Numbered from the stretch's first letter, positions 52,110-61,964 are shown. The stretch is DNA of 64,000 nt from Mesorhizobium sp. AR10 (GCF_024746795.1 NZ_CP080524.1:6063964-6127963); one strand, 5' to 3'. The notes: generated by a model not told the origin, from the letters alone. Made by a program: numbers and translations.

Positions 52110-55100
52110 TTAGTGCAATTCAGCCAGCAGAGCCCGTGCCTCGGCAAGGTTTTTTTCGGAGCCGGCGGCGAGGTCGTCCATCTTGCGATCCCTGAAGATG
52201 ACAAGTGCGTCCTGGCAGGCGGCGATGGCTTCCTGCGCCATCGCTTTCTCCTTGCGGGCGGCGCCTAGATCGACCAGCACGTCGCACAGGCTGTCCTGGG
52301 TGAAGGCGATGCCAGGCACCGAGTTGATCTTCTTCTGCACGGCGATCGCCTCACGCAGGATCGGCACCGCCTCCTCGAAGCGGGCGACGTTGTTTTCAGC
52401 GCGGCCGGCCATCGTCAGCGCATAACCGACCTCGTTCTGCACGCTTGCCCAGCGGTCGGGGTCGCGGTCGCGGCCGACCGCATCGGCCAGCGCCCGGTTG
52501 ACGGCAATCTCCTCGTCGAACACCGCCGGTTCCGGCGCCTTGTCGCGGATCATGCCAAGAACGCGGGCGAAATCGCCTTGCGTCCGCGCCCATTGTTCCG
52601 CACGATCGCGGCTGCGCACGCTCTGTATGGTGCGGTAGATGCCTGCCGAGCGCTTCAGCAAAGCGACATCGTTGCGCCAGTAGCCAAGCCTCGACAGCGC
52701 GCCGGCCAGATTGGTCTGGTTGCGAAGCCACTCATCGGCGTCCTTGTCGCGGGCAATCACGGTGAGCGCCGCCTCATAGGCCTGAACCGACTTCGCCATG
52801 ATTTCCGGATCGGAGGTGGCGCTTGCCTGCATCATCAGCGCGTTGCCAAGAGCGCCTTCGACCCAGGCCCAAAGGGTGCGGTCCGGCATCGTGGTATAGA
52901 CGGCCAAAGCCGCCTCAAGCGCGGTCGCCGCCTTCTGGTAGAGAGACGGGTCGCCGCTCGCGGCGGCAAGGTAGTAATAGGCGCTGCCGAGTTCGTTCTG
53001 CAGCTGGGCGTGATCTTCCGGCACGTCGGCAATGTCATAGAAAGGCAATGCCGCCTCGAGCGACGTCACCGATTGGCTGAAATCCTCGCTATCCTGCGTC
53101 TGGTTACCCAGAACCAAAAGCACGTGCCCCAAACCCCATTGTGTCGCCGCAAAGGAGTCCGGGTCGCTGTCGCGGGTTTGCACTTCGAGAGCGGCGCGAT
53201 AAGCCGCCACCGAACGCTTGAGCGCCTCCACGGAACCGCCATCGGCCTTGCCCAACATGGAAAGCGCTGCGCCCAGCCGGTATTGCGTGATCGCCCAGTC
53301 TGCCGGGGTGCTCTGTCTGGTCCGCACGGTGAGCGCTGATTCATAAGCGACAACCGCCTGTTCGAAGATCGCCTTGTCGCGTGCACGGTAACCCCAGGTT
53401 GACAGCGTGTCGCCGAGACTGTGCTCTATCGAGGCGAAATCGAGCGGGGCGGCGGTGGCGGCATAGACCTCCAAGGCCTTGCTGTAGGCAGCCGCCGACT
53501 TCTGCAGATAGTCGGTTCCCGTGTCGCGATTTCCGAGCGTTGCATAAACGAAGCCGAGATTCTGCTGTAGCGAGGCCCAGTCGAGCGGCAGCTTTTCGCG
53601 CGTATATTCGCTGAGCGCCGCCTCGTAGGCTGCTACCGCCTCGAGCAACGTGGCATTGTCGTTCTGCCGGGCGCCAAGACGATGCAGCGCGTTGCCGAGC
53701 GTCAGCTGGCCGTTCGCCCAGTCGGCCGGCGCGTGCTCGTGCGTCCGAACCGAGAGCGCTGCCTCCGCCGCCTCCCGCGCGCGCAGCAACGTGGCGACAT
53801 CGCCGGTGATCTCGCCGATCGACTCGAATGCCGTGCTCAAATTGTTCTGGATCGTCGCCCACTGCGCCGGGGCGCGGTCGCGCGTCATTTCCTCAGCCGC
53901 CGCCTGGAAGGCCGCAACCGACTGCTCAAGTGTGGCTACATCTTTCTCGAGCTCACCAAGGTGAAAGAGAGCCGCGCCCAGATTGATCTGGCTCAGTGCC
54001 CAGTCGAGCGGCACGCGATCCCGGCGATACTCTGTCAGCGCGGCGCGATGGGCTGACATCGCGGCGCGAAAGCTGTCGCTCGTCGTCTCGCGTTCGCCAA
54101 GTTCGGACAACACGATGCCGAGGTTGTTCTGCGTCGCTGCCCATTCGAGCGGCAGCTTTTTCGACCCCTGAACCTCGAGCGCCGAGCGGAAGGCGGCGAC
54201 CGCCTTTTCGAGCAGCGCCGTGCCATTCTCGCGCCGGCCGAGCTGCCAGTATACGGCGCCGAGATTGCCAAGGGTGGAAGCCCAGTCATCCGGATAGGCT
54301 TCGCGCGAATAGACTGTCAGCGCCTGCTCGAAGGCCGCTGCCGCCTTGTCGAGATTGTCGCGACCGGCCTCGCGCTCGCCCAGTGTCGACAGGGTGATTG
54401 CGATATTGTTTTCGGTGGCCGCCCAGCGGGTCGGCGCATTTTCGCGCGACACATAGGTCAGACTTTTTTCATAAGCCGCGACGGCCTGGAGCAGGAAGGC
54501 GTTGTCGCCCGAAAAAGAGCCGTGCGCGGAGAGCGCCTCGGCTTCCGCCGACTTATAGGTCCAGGCGTCCCCGTCGCTCCATTTTTCCACCTCGTCATAG
54601 GCCTTGGCGTAATCTTGCGCCGCCTTCAGGTAGTCGAAAGACAGCTCGTAGGTGTTCGCGCTGCTGGCAAAGACGTCCGCGAATTCGAGCCGGCGCGCCT
54701 TGAGGTCGGCCTCGGCCTGATCGACGGTCTTCGACAGCTCGCCGACGCGCACCTTGGCCTGCTCGTGGAATTTCTTGGCGGCATCGAGCGCGCCTTCCTG
54801 CACCGCCTGTTCGGCCAGTTTCGACAGCCTGACGATTTCCGAATCCTGGCTCTTCAGCGTCGCCTGTTCGGCCAGCACCTGCTTCAGCCGCTCGGTCTGG
54901 CCGCGCAGCAATTTGTCGAGTTCGGCAGGGTCTTTCGGCGTATCGGCACCGAGTGTCTTCAACATGGCGTAGAGCGCGTCCATCGGCACGCCGCCGTCGC
55001 GCGAGATCGATTCGATCTGACGGCGTTCCGGGTCGGGCAGCGCCGAGATGGTGAGCAGCAGCCGGCGGCGCTCAGTGAGTATCTCACCCTCGTCGCCTCT

Positions 55101-55979
55101 TGGTGCCTCGGCAGGCGTGCCGAAATAGAGCAGCCGGCGCAGGCTCTCATTGACCCATGGCCGCTGCTGGCCGTTGGTCTTGAGATAGACCTCCTCGCCG
55201 ATCATGCGCAGCACGGTGCCGAATTCCTCGCCGCCCATCGTATCGATGTGGCGCAATATGGCCGCCGCATAGGGGCTGTTGCCGTCGGCCGGGCCATCGA
55301 GCGCCACCTTGCCGGGTTCGGCGGCAAAGCCGATGACCTGGCCGAGGCTGTCGTCGGCCGAACCCTTGACCGGCGCGTTGTTGTTCAGCGCCACGACGCT
55401 GCGCGTTTCGCCGAGACCGCCGGCGCCGATCGGCTTGCCTTCGTCGCCCGGCGTCAGCTTCAGCAGTGTGCCTGGCGGGAACGGATCGTTGCGGCAAGCG
55501 TCGAGCAGCACGATGGTGACCGGCACCTTGGCCTTGAGTTCGGCCATGATGGACGACAGCGGCACCAGCTTTTCGCCGGCATCGTCGAGCGCCGAGATGT
55601 CGGCATCGACAGGCACCAGGAAACTCTCGCCGCCGGCCTCGATGCCGTGGCCCGAATAGTAAATGATGGCAACGTCGGCGCCCTCGGCGTCGTCGACGAA
55701 CCCTTCAAGGTCGCGCCGCAATTTGCGCGCATCGCGATTGGTGGCGACATCGGTCTCGAAACCGAGCTTGTCGAACATTTCCTCGATGGCGCGGGCGTCG
55801 TTTTCAGGATTGGGTAGCTTGCCGACATGCTCGTAGTCGGACTGGCCGATGATGAGGGCGACGCCTTTCAGCGCTTTTGGTTCTTGGGCCAAGGCAGGGG
55901 CAAGCGCGCACAGGCAAAACACCAGTGCAGCGGCCACGCAGATCCGCGCACTCTCAACTGTCATTCGCCCAAGCAGCAT
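52110..55979 (-). CDS. Exported caspase-like (peptidase C14) protein with about 15 TPR-type repeats
   Basis: This 1,289-residue protein has a signal peptide (CVAAALVFCLCALAPALAQ). A caspase-like domain follows at about residues 35-270: VALIIGQSDYEHVGKLPNPE, catalytic His111 in YYSGHGIE and Cys162 in LLDACRND (numbered from the ATG at 55979). A coiled-coil segment (about 380-450) leads to about 15 repeats of 50-60 residues with the core W-A-x-x-Q-x-N-L-G-x-A-L-x-x-L-G, for example LPLEWAATQNNLGIVLSELG. Both dyad residues are present, so proteolytic activity is plausible, probably after basic residues as in metacaspases. The signal peptide places it in the periplasm. No partner gene lies beside it. 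Confidence 0.87.
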   Translation of the reverse strand: MLLGRMTVESARICVAAALVFCLCALAPALAQEPKALKGVALIIGQSDYEHVGKLPNPENDARAIEEMFDKLGFETDVATNRDARKLRRDLEGFVDDAEGADVAIIYYSGHGIEAGGESFLVPVDADISALDDAGEKLVPLSSIMAELKAKVPVTIVLLDACRNDPFPPGTLLKLTPGDEGKPIGAGGLGETRSVVALNNNAPVKGSADDSLGQVIGFAAEPGKVALDGPADGNSPYAAAILRHIDTMGGEEFGTVLRMIGEEVYLKTNGQQRPWVNESLRRLLYFGTPAEAPRGDEGEILTERRRLLLTISALPDPERRQIESISRDGGVPMDALYAMLKTLGADTPKDPAELDKLLRGQTERLKQVLAEQATLKSQDSEIVRLSKLAEQAVQEGALDAAKKFHEQAKVRVGELSKTVDQAEADLKARRLEFADVFASSANTYELSFDYLKAAQDYAKAYDEVEKWSDGDAWTYKSAEAEALSAHGSFSGDNAFLLQAVAAYEKSLTYVSRENAPTRWAATENNIAITLSTLGEREAGRDNLDKAAAAFEQALTVYSREAYPDDWASTLGNLGAVYWQLGRRENGTALLEKAVAAFRSALEVQGSKKLPLEWAATQNNLGIVLSELGERETTSDSFRAAMSAHRAALTEYRRDRVPLDWALSQINLGAALFHLGELEKDVATLEQSVAAFQAAAEEMTRDRAPAQWATIQNNLSTAFESIGEITGDVATLLRAREAAEAALSVRTHEHAPADWANGQLTLGNALHRLGARQNDNATLLEAVAAYEAALSEYTREKLPLDWASLQQNLGFVYATLGNRDTGTDYLQKSAAAYSKALEVYAATAAPLDFASIEHSLGDTLSTWGYRARDKAIFEQAVVAYESALTVRTRQSTPADWAITQYRLGAALSMLGKADGGSVEALKRSVAAYRAALEVQTRDSDPDSFAATQWGLGHVLLVLGNQTQDSEDFSQSVTSLEAALPFYDIADVPEDHAQLQNELGSAYYYLAAASGDPSLYQKAATALEAALAVYTTMPDRTLWAWVEGALGNALMMQASATSDPEIMAKSVQAYEAALTVIARDKDADEWLRNQTNLAGALSRLGYWRNDVALLKRSAGIYRTIQSVRSRDRAEQWARTQGDFARVLGMIRDKAPEPAVFDEEIAVNRALADAVGRDRDPDRWASVQNEVGYALTMAGRAENNVARFEEAVPILREAIAVQKKINSVPGIAFTQDSLCDVLVDLGAARKEKAMAQEAIAACQDALVIFRDRKMDDLAAGSEKNLAEARALLAELH

Positions 55980-56177
55980 CGCCCACCCCGGAACCCGCAC
56001 GGCGCTTTCTTCCGCACGGACATGGCATCATGATGGCCGGCCTGTGGCAAGTCTTCGGGCCAGCGGTGTTCGTGTCATGGGGCCGCTGGCCACAGGCTGG
56101 CTTTCACAGCGCGACCGGATAATGTTCCCTCGTCGAGTTCGTTTCCGGCCCGGCGAGGCTTTTTGAGGGAGGTTGGC

Positions 56178-56951
56178 ATGACAACGGAATTCACGCCGAA
56201 ATTCGATCTGACCGGCAAGGTGGTGCTGGTCACCGGCGCCTCGCGCGGCATCGGGCGCGCCTGCGCTCTCGCTTGCGCCGGCTCAGGCGCCGACATGATC
56301 GTCGGCGTGCGCAGCAAGGCGGACGGCGCAGATCTTGTCGCCGAGATCGAGCGCATCGGCCGGCGGGCGCTGGCCGTGCAGATGGATCTCACCGATCTGG
56401 CGACGGTGCGAAAAGCTGTCGTTGAGGCGCACGCCGCATTCGGGCGCATCGACGTTCTAGTCAACAATGTCGGGCTTGGGCCCGAAAACCTGGCGGAGAA
56501 CGTCACCGAGGAAGATTTCGACCTCACCGTGAACGTCAACCTCAAGGGCACGTTCTTCACCACCCAGGCGGTGGGGCGGCTGATGATCGCCGAAAAATCC
56601 GGGCGCATCATCAACATCAGTTCGCAGGCCGGCACGGTGACTCTGAAGGGCGAAGCCATCTACTGCATGAGCAAGGCAGCGATAAACCATTTGACGCGCT
56701 GCCTGGCGGCGGAATGGGCGCAGCACCGGGTCACCGTCAACAGCGTGGCGCCGACCTTCATCTGGACCGACGGAACGCGGCCCTCGCTCGCCGATCCGGA
56801 TTTTCATGCGCATGTGCTGGGCCACATTCCGCTCGGCCGCATCGGCGACCCGATCGATGTCGCGGGAACCGTGGTGTTCCTGGCCTCGCCCGCGGCGTCG
56901 ATGATCACCGGGGCAAATATATTGGTCGATGGCGGCTGGTCGGTGGCGTAG
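56178..56951 (+). CDS. Short-chain dehydrogenase/reductase
   Basis: The 257-residue enzyme has VVLVTGASRGIGRACALACA, NNVG in DVLVNNVGLG, Ser in NISSQAGTVT and YCMSKAAINH (YxxxK). It ends MITGANILVDGGWSVA, typical of gluconate or sorbose dehydrogenase-like SDRs. GGGAGG precedes the ATG at 56178. A decayed copy of the last 25 codons lies 330 bases downstream. The substrate is unknown. Confidence 0.88.
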   Translation: MTTEFTPKFDLTGKVVLVTGASRGIGRACALACAGSGADMIVGVRSKADGADLVAEIERIGRRALAVQMDLTDLATVRKAVVEAHAAFGRIDVLVNNVGLGPENLAENVTEEDFDLTVNVNLKGTFFTTQAVGRLMIAEKSGRIINISSQAGTVTLKGEAIYCMSKAAINHLTRCLAAEWAQHRVTVNSVAPTFIWTDGTRPSLADPDFHAHVLGHIPLGRIGDPIDVAGTVVFLASPAASMITGANILVDGGWSVA

Positions 56952-57072
56952 GGCGGACGGGGATTCGCCTATCGCGATCTCAAAAGGGCGGAAATCGAGG
57001 ATGTAGCTCGTTCAGTCGCCCCATCTCCTTTCACACCAGATGGGCGTATACTTCCTGGAAAGGGAGGCGGGC

Positions 57073-57282
57073 ATGCCCATCAATCGCAAGATCAAAGAGG
57101 CGAGCCACTTCACGCCGTCCGAGGTAAGGCTCCTTGGACGCGTCTTCGAGCAGGCAAAGCGCGAAGGTGACTCTGAGGCCAACCGGGAAGCGCTGGCCTC
57201 TCGTATCATCGCCAACTATATGGCCGGAATCACCGATGAGGCCGAACTTCTCGCCTTGTCACGACAGCCGCTTGGCCGGTGA
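57073..57282 (+). CDS. Small conserved hypothetical protein, paralogue of the gene at 3637
   Basis: The 69-residue protein contains FTPSEVRLLGRVFEQAKREG, then EALASRIIANYMAGITDEAE and LLALSRQPLGR, which aligns along its length with the protein at 3637-3864. The ATG at 57073 has GGGAGG upstream, very like that paralogue. It sits between an SDR gene and a decayed copy of that gene's 3' end, so it appears to have arrived with a rearrangement. Function is unknown. Confidence 0.65.
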   Translation: MPINRKIKEASHFTPSEVRLLGRVFEQAKREGDSEANREALASRIIANYMAGITDEAELLALSRQPLGR

Positions 57283-57354
57283 CACAGCTTCGTCGGCGGT
57301 ATCGACGATCGTCGGCGCCAAGATTCTGACCGGCGGCTGGTCGGTTGCGTGAGC
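57283..57354 (+). pseudogene. Decayed 3' end of an SDR gene
   Basis: The frame reads SSAVSTIVGAKILTGGWSVA and stop, which aligns with SPAASMITGANILVDGGWSVA at the end of the SDR at 56178-56951, with one codon lost. Nothing of the rest of that gene remains. It is a remnant of a duplication or of a second, deleted SDR. Confidence 0.6.
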
Positions 57355-57384
57355 TACCGGTCGCCATGGCGGACAAGGCGCGGT

Positions 57385-57906
57385 TCAACCTTTCCGGCTG
57401 CGTTCGGCTTTTCCAGGAGCGGGTTGCGTCTCGCCTATGCCTGACCTGGCTGAGAAACTATGCAGCAGACCCGCCACAAGAAGCACCAGCAAAGTCCCGA
57501 ATGCTGCGATCTGCCAAAGACCAAGCCCGCAAGCTACTCCAATCGCCCCCGACATCCACATGCCGGCGCCTGTCGTCAGCCCATGGACCTCGCCTCTTGA
57601 GAACATGATGGATCCCGCGGCCAGGAACGCGACGCCGGCGGTCACTGCCTCTACGACCCGGATCGGGTCGACCTTCGCGGACTCTTGCGCAAACATCGGC
57701 GCGTGAACGATTTCTATTGTCAGAATGCCAAATGTGGCGGCTGCCACACAGACCAGAATATGGGTACGAAGCCCTGCCGGTCGATTTCTCCATTCCCTCT
57801 CGAACCCGATCGCCGCACCGAAGAGCGCGGCCAACAAGAGCCTCGCTGCAATCACCGGGAAAGGAACATAGGTTGGATGGCCAAATTCTTCGACAAGCTG
57901 TTCCAT
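57385..57906 (-). CDS. mgtC: MgtC/SapB family membrane protein
   Basis: The 173-residue protein has four or five membrane helices and the MgtC signature: RLLLAALFGAAIGFEREWRN, RPAGLRTHILVCVAAATFGI, then VAFLAAGSIMFSRGEVHGLT and TTGAGMWMSGAIGVACGLGL. It lacks the long C-terminal ACT-like domain, so it resembles the short MgtC forms that help with low magnesium or acid stress. The region after it (57907-58132) shows no gene. Confidence 0.88.
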   Translation of the reverse strand: MEQLVEEFGHPTYVPFPVIAARLLLAALFGAAIGFEREWRNRPAGLRTHILVCVAAATFGILTIEIVHAPMFAQESAKVDPIRVVEAVTAGVAFLAAGSIMFSRGEVHGLTTGAGMWMSGAIGVACGLGLWQIAAFGTLLVLLVAGLLHSFSARSGIGETQPAPGKAERSRKG

Positions 57907-58132
57907 TGGTTCTCCGTCCCAACCGACCGCCGCTAACGCGCCGGGACGGATCGGGTTCCCAAGGCACCCGCGATTGACGCCAGGCCACTGTTTGCTGGCG
58001 AGTTGAGATGGAGCCTGCCCCCGCTATGCCGATGGCCAAATGTGCCAAGGGGGGAACGTCCCACCGCCGGCAATCAAACGCTTGACGCTCGACTGATTGC
58101 GCATTCAGTTGTGAACCAAAGGGGGAAACGGC

Positions 58133-58207
<75 letters not shown>

Positions 58208-58366
58208 CGCCGATGGCGGGGCTTCTGCCATATCGAACCGGCAAGCGCAAGGCCAAGAGCGAGGATGTGTGAAAGCCTTTGCCGGAGGCTTTTCAGGACA
58301 TGCCGGCGCCACAATGTTGGCTATGCCTGAATAACAGGTTGGCTAGTCGCAAGCCGGGACGGAACC

Positions 58367-58567
58367 ATGAACGACACGCCGATTCCACCGAAAAAGGGAG
58401 GCACCAGCCGCAAGGACCGGCTTGCCGACCAGTTGCGCGCCAATCTGCAGAAGCGCAAGGCACAGTCGCGCTCGCGGCGCACCGGCGACGCCGACAAGCG
58501 GCGCGCCGGGGACGTCGACAACCGACCTGACGGGCTCGTCGCGGCAAAGGACGTGCAAAAAGACTAA
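58367..58567 (+). CDS. Small basic conserved protein upstream of murA
   Basis: The 66-residue protein is Lys/Arg-rich: MNDTPIPPKKGGTSRKDRLA, then DQLRANLQKRKAQSRSRRTG. Similar small basic proteins occur just upstream of murA in other rhizobia, so it is probably real. A nucleic-acid-binding role would fit the charge but is not shown. It is followed by a hairpin before murA. Confidence 0.6.
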   Translation: MNDTPIPPKKGGTSRKDRLADQLRANLQKRKAQSRSRRTGDADKRRAGDVDNRPDGLVAAKDVQKD

Positions 58568-58583
58568 CCCGAACCGGCCGCCC

Positions 58584-58621
58584 TTGGCTCAAGTGCCAAG
58601 AAATCCTATTTCTTGAACCAA
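58584..58621 (+). terminator. Hairpin between the small basic protein gene and murA
   Basis: TTGGCTCAAG and CTTGAACCAA pair with one mismatch. The alternative inner stem AAGAAAT/ATTTCTT overlaps the right arm. Two mutually exclusive folds in a murA leader could serve attenuation, but simple termination is equally likely. Confidence 0.45.
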
Positions 58622-58694
58622 GCCGGCCAATGGTCTAGACGGACCGATACTCAAACTGACGAAACCGGCCTTTCGGCCGAGGGGACTCTCTTCC

Positions 58695-59987
58695 ATGGAT
58701 CGCATCAGAATTGTCGGCGGCAACCAGCTTGCCGGAAGCATCCCGATCTCGGGCGCGAAAAACGCTGCCCTGCCGCTGATGATCGCCGCGCTGTTGACCG
58801 ACGACACGCTGACCCTGGAAAACGTACCGCATCTGGCCGATGTCGAGCAGTTGATCCGCATCCTCGGCAACCATGGCGTCGACTATTCGGTCAACGGCCG
58901 CCGCGAAAAGCAGAATGAGGGCTATTCGCGCACCATCAATTTCTCCGCCCGCAACATCGTCGACACCACAGCACCCTACGAGCTGGTGTCCAAGATGCGG
59001 GCGTCCTTCTGGGTGATCGGGCCGCTGCTGGCCCGCATGGGCGAGGCAAAAGTGTCGCTGCCGGGCGGTTGTGCCATCGGCACGCGCCCGGTCGATCTTT
59101 TCCTCGAAGGCCTGCAGGCGCTGGGCGCCGATATCGACGTCGACACCGGCTATGTCATCGCCAAGACCAGGAACGGCCGCCTTGTCGGCAACCGCTACGT
59201 GTTCCCGAAAGTGTCGGTCGGCGCCACCCATGTGCTGATGATGGCGGCTTCGCTGGCCAAGGGCGAGACTGTGCTCGAAAACGCCGCTTGCGAGCCCGAG
59301 ATCGTCAACCTGGCCGAATGCCTCAATGCCATGGGCGCCAAGATCTCCGGCGCCGGCACGCCAACCATCACCATCGACGGCGTCGAATCGCTGTCCGGCG
59401 CCCGCGTCAGGGTTATCCCCGATCGCATCGAGACCGGCACCTATGCCATGGCGGTGGCCATGACCGGCGGCGATGTGGTGCTCGAAGGCGCGCGTGCGGA
59501 TTTGCTGCAGACCGCGCTCGACGTGATTGCCCAGACAGGTGCCGAGATCACGCCGACCAATTCAGGCATCCGCGTCAGGCGCAATGGCGCCGGCATTGCG
59601 CCGGTCGATGTGACGACGGCGCCCTTCCCGGCCTTCCCGACCGACCTGCAGGCGCAGTTCATGGGCCTGATGACCATGGCCAAGGGCAAGTCGCGCATCA
59701 CCGAGACGATCTTCGAGAACCGCTTCATGCACGTCCAGGAACTCGCCCGGCTCGGCGCCCACATCACGCTTTCCGGCCAGACCGCGATCGTCGAGGGCGT
59801 TTCCAAACTGAAAGGCGCGCCTGTGATGGCGACCGACCTGCGCGCCTCCGTGTCGCTGGTCATTGCCGGCCTGGCGGCCGAAGGCGAGACCACCGTCAAC
59901 CGGGTCTATCATCTCGACCGCGGCTTCGAGCGGCTGGAAGAAAAGCTGTCGGGCTGCGGCGCGGTGATCGAGCGGATTTCGGCGTAG
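58695..59987 (+). CDS. murA: UDP-N-acetylglucosamine 1-carboxyvinyltransferase
   Basis: This 430-residue enzyme starts peptidoglycan precursor synthesis. It begins [20 protein letters not shown], then AKNAALPLM. The catalytic Cys is in [20 protein letters not shown], the fosfomycin target, so the enzyme is of the sensitive type. The C-terminus ([20 protein letters not shown]) is normal. Confidence 0.97.
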   Translation: MDRIRIVGGNQLAGSIPISGAKNAALPLMIAALLTDDTLTLENVPHLADVEQLIRILGNHGVDYSVNGRREKQNEGYSRTINFSARNIVDTTAPYELVSKMRASFWVIGPLLARMGEAKVSLPGGCAIGTRPVDLFLEGLQALGADIDVDTGYVIAKTRNGRLVGNRYVFPKVSVGATHVLMMAASLAKGETVLENAACEPEIVNLAECLNAMGAKISGAGTPTITIDGVESLSGARVRVIPDRIETGTYAMAVAMTGGDVVLEGARADLLQTALDVIAQTGAEITPTNSGIRVRRNGAGIAPVDVTTAPFPAFPTDLQAQFMGLMTMAKGKSRITETIFENRFMHVQELARLGAHITLSGQTAIVEGVSKLKGAPVMATDLRASVSLVIAGLAAEGETTVNRVYHLDRGFERLEEKLSGCGAVIERISA

Positions 59988-60047
59988 TCGAAATCCACAG
60001 GGTTTGCGGCGCGGTCGCACGAACCGGAAAGACCTGGATTCTCGTTT

Positions 60048-60117
60048 GAGCAATGATCTTTCCGGAACCGCAGGTCAGCGAAAGCAAAAACCGGTTTCCA
60101 CTTTCCGGGATCATGCC
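60048..60117. repeat. Palindromic intergenic repeat, longer composite copy
   Basis: GAGCAATGATCTTTCCGGAA is followed by CCGCAGGTCAGCGAAAGC and then AAAAACCGGTTTCCACTTTC and GGGATCATGC. It combines the arm of the variant at 30757 with the core of the common type. Confidence 0.75.
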
Positions 60118-60129
60118 GTTTTTTTGTTT

Positions 60130-60178
60130 GAGCATGACCTTTTCCGAAAACCGGTTTCCACTTTTCGGGATCATGCTC
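60130..60178. repeat. Palindromic intergenic repeat, full copy
   Basis: GAGCATGACCTTTTCCGAAA to TTTTCGGGATCATGCTC, 49 bases, matches the copies at 43643 and 50655. It directly follows the copy at 60048, so two elements are in tandem between murA and the DUF2948 gene. Confidence 0.88.
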
Positions 60179-60220
60179 TAACAGAAGGCTGAACAGTCAA
60201 CTTTCAGGTGCAAAATCCGT

Positions 60221-60655
60221 ATGGACGCTCTCAAGCTTGTCGCGCTCGACGATCAGGATCTGAGCATCGTCTCGGCCCATGTCCAGGACGCGGTGATGAA
60301 GGTCTCGGACCTCGAATTCCTGCCGTTGGCCAAGCGCTTCGTGCTGACCATGAACCGCTTCGTCTGGGAGGCGAAGTCAGGCCTGTTCCGCCAGCACAAT
60401 GAGCGGCGGCAGGCCGTGCTGCATTTCGACCGGGTGCTCGGCGCCAAGACCAGCGGCATTGCCCGCGACAAGCCGGCTGAAATCCTGTCCCTGCTGGCGA
60501 TCAGCTTCGTCGAGATCAGCAAGCCTGCCGGCATTGTCGAACTGATCTTCTCGGGCGGCAGCGCAGTTATGCTGGATGTCGAGTGCATCGAGGCGCGGCT
60601 TGCCGATATCGGTGGCGCCTGGGGCGCCACGTCACGCCCCGTCCATAGGGCATGA
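60221..60655 (+). CDS. DUF2948 family protein
   Basis: The 144-residue protein begins MDALKLVALDDQDLSIVSAH, then VQDAVMKVSDLEFLPLAKRF and ILSLLAISFVEISKPAGIVE, the DUF2948 pattern. It is conserved immediately before hisD in many alphaproteobacteria, but its function is unknown. The hisD start lies 11 bases after its stop, so they share a transcript. There are no membrane segments. Confidence 0.9.
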   Translation: MDALKLVALDDQDLSIVSAHVQDAVMKVSDLEFLPLAKRFVLTMNRFVWEAKSGLFRQHNERRQAVLHFDRVLGAKTSGIARDKPAEILSLLAISFVEISKPAGIVELIFSGGSAVMLDVECIEARLADIGGAWGATSRPVHRA

Positions 60656-60665
60656 GCAGGATCCG

Positions 60666-61958
60666 ATGGCCATCACGCTTCGCCAGTCCGACGCCGATTT
60701 CGAGCAGCGTTTTGCGGCGTTCCTGCTGACCAAGCGGGAAGCGTCGGCGGATGTCGACGCCGTGGTGCGCGAGATCGTCGCGCGCGTGCGCGCCGAGGGC
60801 GACGCGGCACTGATCGAATACACGAAAAAATTCGACCATGCCGACCTGAAAAGCCTCGGCATCGCGGTGTCGAAGGACGACATCGCCAACGCCTACAAAG
60901 CCGCAGACCCGCAGACCATCGAGGCGCTTGCATTCGCGCGCGAGCGTATCCGCGCCCACCATGAGCGGCAGCGGCCGCAGGACGACCGCTATACGGACGC
61001 CATCGGCGTCGAACTCGGCTCACGCTGGACGGCGATCGAAGCGGTCGGGCTCTATGTGCCGGGCGGCACAGCGAGCTATCCAAGCTCGGTGCTGATGAAC
61101 GCTGTGCCGGCCGTCGTCGCCGGCGTCGAGCGCATCGTCATGGTGGTGCCGGCTCCAGGCGGCATCATCAACCCGCTAGTGCTGGTGGCGGCCGATATGT
61201 CAGGCGTGTCGGAGATCTACCGTGTCGGCGGCGCACAGGCGATTGCCGCCCTTGCCTATGGCACCGAGACGATCAAGCCCGTCGCCAAGATTGTCGGCCC
61301 CGGCAATGCCTATGTCGCTGCGGCCAAGCGCCAGGTGTTCGGCACCGTCGGCATCGATATGATCGCCGGACCGTCAGAAGTACTGGTGGTGGCCGACGGC
61401 AGCAACGATCCCCACTGGATCGCCGCCGACCTGCTCGCACAGGCCGAGCACGACGTGTCGGCGCAGTCGATCCTGATCACCGACGACCCGGTCTTCGGCA
61501 AGGCCGTAGAACAAGCAGTCGAGCGCCAGTTGCAGAGCTTGTCGCGGGCCGAGACGGCGGCGACAAGCTGGCGCGATTTTGGCGCGGTGATCCTGGTTCA
61601 AACGATCGAGGCGTCGCTGCCGTTGGTCGACCGTATCGCCGCCGAACATGTCGAGCTCGCCATCGACGATGCCGAGGGTTTCCTGGCCAAGATGCGCAAC
61701 GCCGGGGCGGTGTTTCTCGGCCGTCACACGCCGGAAGTCATCGGCGACTATGTCGGTGGCTCCAACCACGTGCTGCCGACGGCGCGCTCGGCGCGCTTCT
61801 CGTCGGGCTTGTCGGTGCTCGATTTCGTCAAGCGCACCTCGATCCTCAGGCTTGGGCCTGAGCAGCTGCGGGCACTGGCGCCTGCGGCAATCGCGCTGGC
61901 CAAGGCGGAAGGCCTCGACGCGCATGGGCGTTCCGTCGCCATACGGCTGAACATGTAG
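60666..61958 (+). CDS. hisD: Histidinol dehydrogenase
   Basis: This 430-residue enzyme performs the last two steps of histidine synthesis with zinc and NAD. The signature is YIPGGTASYPSSVLMN-like VGLYVPGGTASYPSSVLMNA, then GPGNAYVAAAKRQVFGTVGI, DMIAGPSEVLV, and the catalytic AEHVELAIDD and VGGSNHVLPTARSARF. AGGA precedes the ATG at 60666; an upstream in-frame reading inside the DUF2948 gene is not conserved. Confidence 0.97.
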   Translation: MAITLRQSDADFEQRFAAFLLTKREASADVDAVVREIVARVRAEGDAALIEYTKKFDHADLKSLGIAVSKDDIANAYKAADPQTIEALAFARERIRAHHERQRPQDDRYTDAIGVELGSRWTAIEAVGLYVPGGTASYPSSVLMNAVPAVVAGVERIVMVVPAPGGIINPLVLVAADMSGVSEIYRVGGAQAIAALAYGTETIKPVAKIVGPGNAYVAAAKRQVFGTVGIDMIAGPSEVLVVADGSNDPHWIAADLLAQAEHDVSAQSILITDDPVFGKAVEQAVERQLQSLSRAETAATSWRDFGAVILVQTIEASLPLVDRIAAEHVELAIDDAEGFLAKMRNAGAVFLGRHTPEVIGDYVGGSNHVLPTARSARFSSGLSVLDFVKRTSILRLGPEQLRALAPAAIALAKAEGLDAHGRSVAIRLNM

Positions 61959-61964
61959 GCCACT

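Noticed and set aside
52110..55979. Caspase-TPR protein considered as a defence-system effector
   Set aside because: It has a signal peptide and no nucleic-acid sensor, gasdermin-like or signalling gene next to it.
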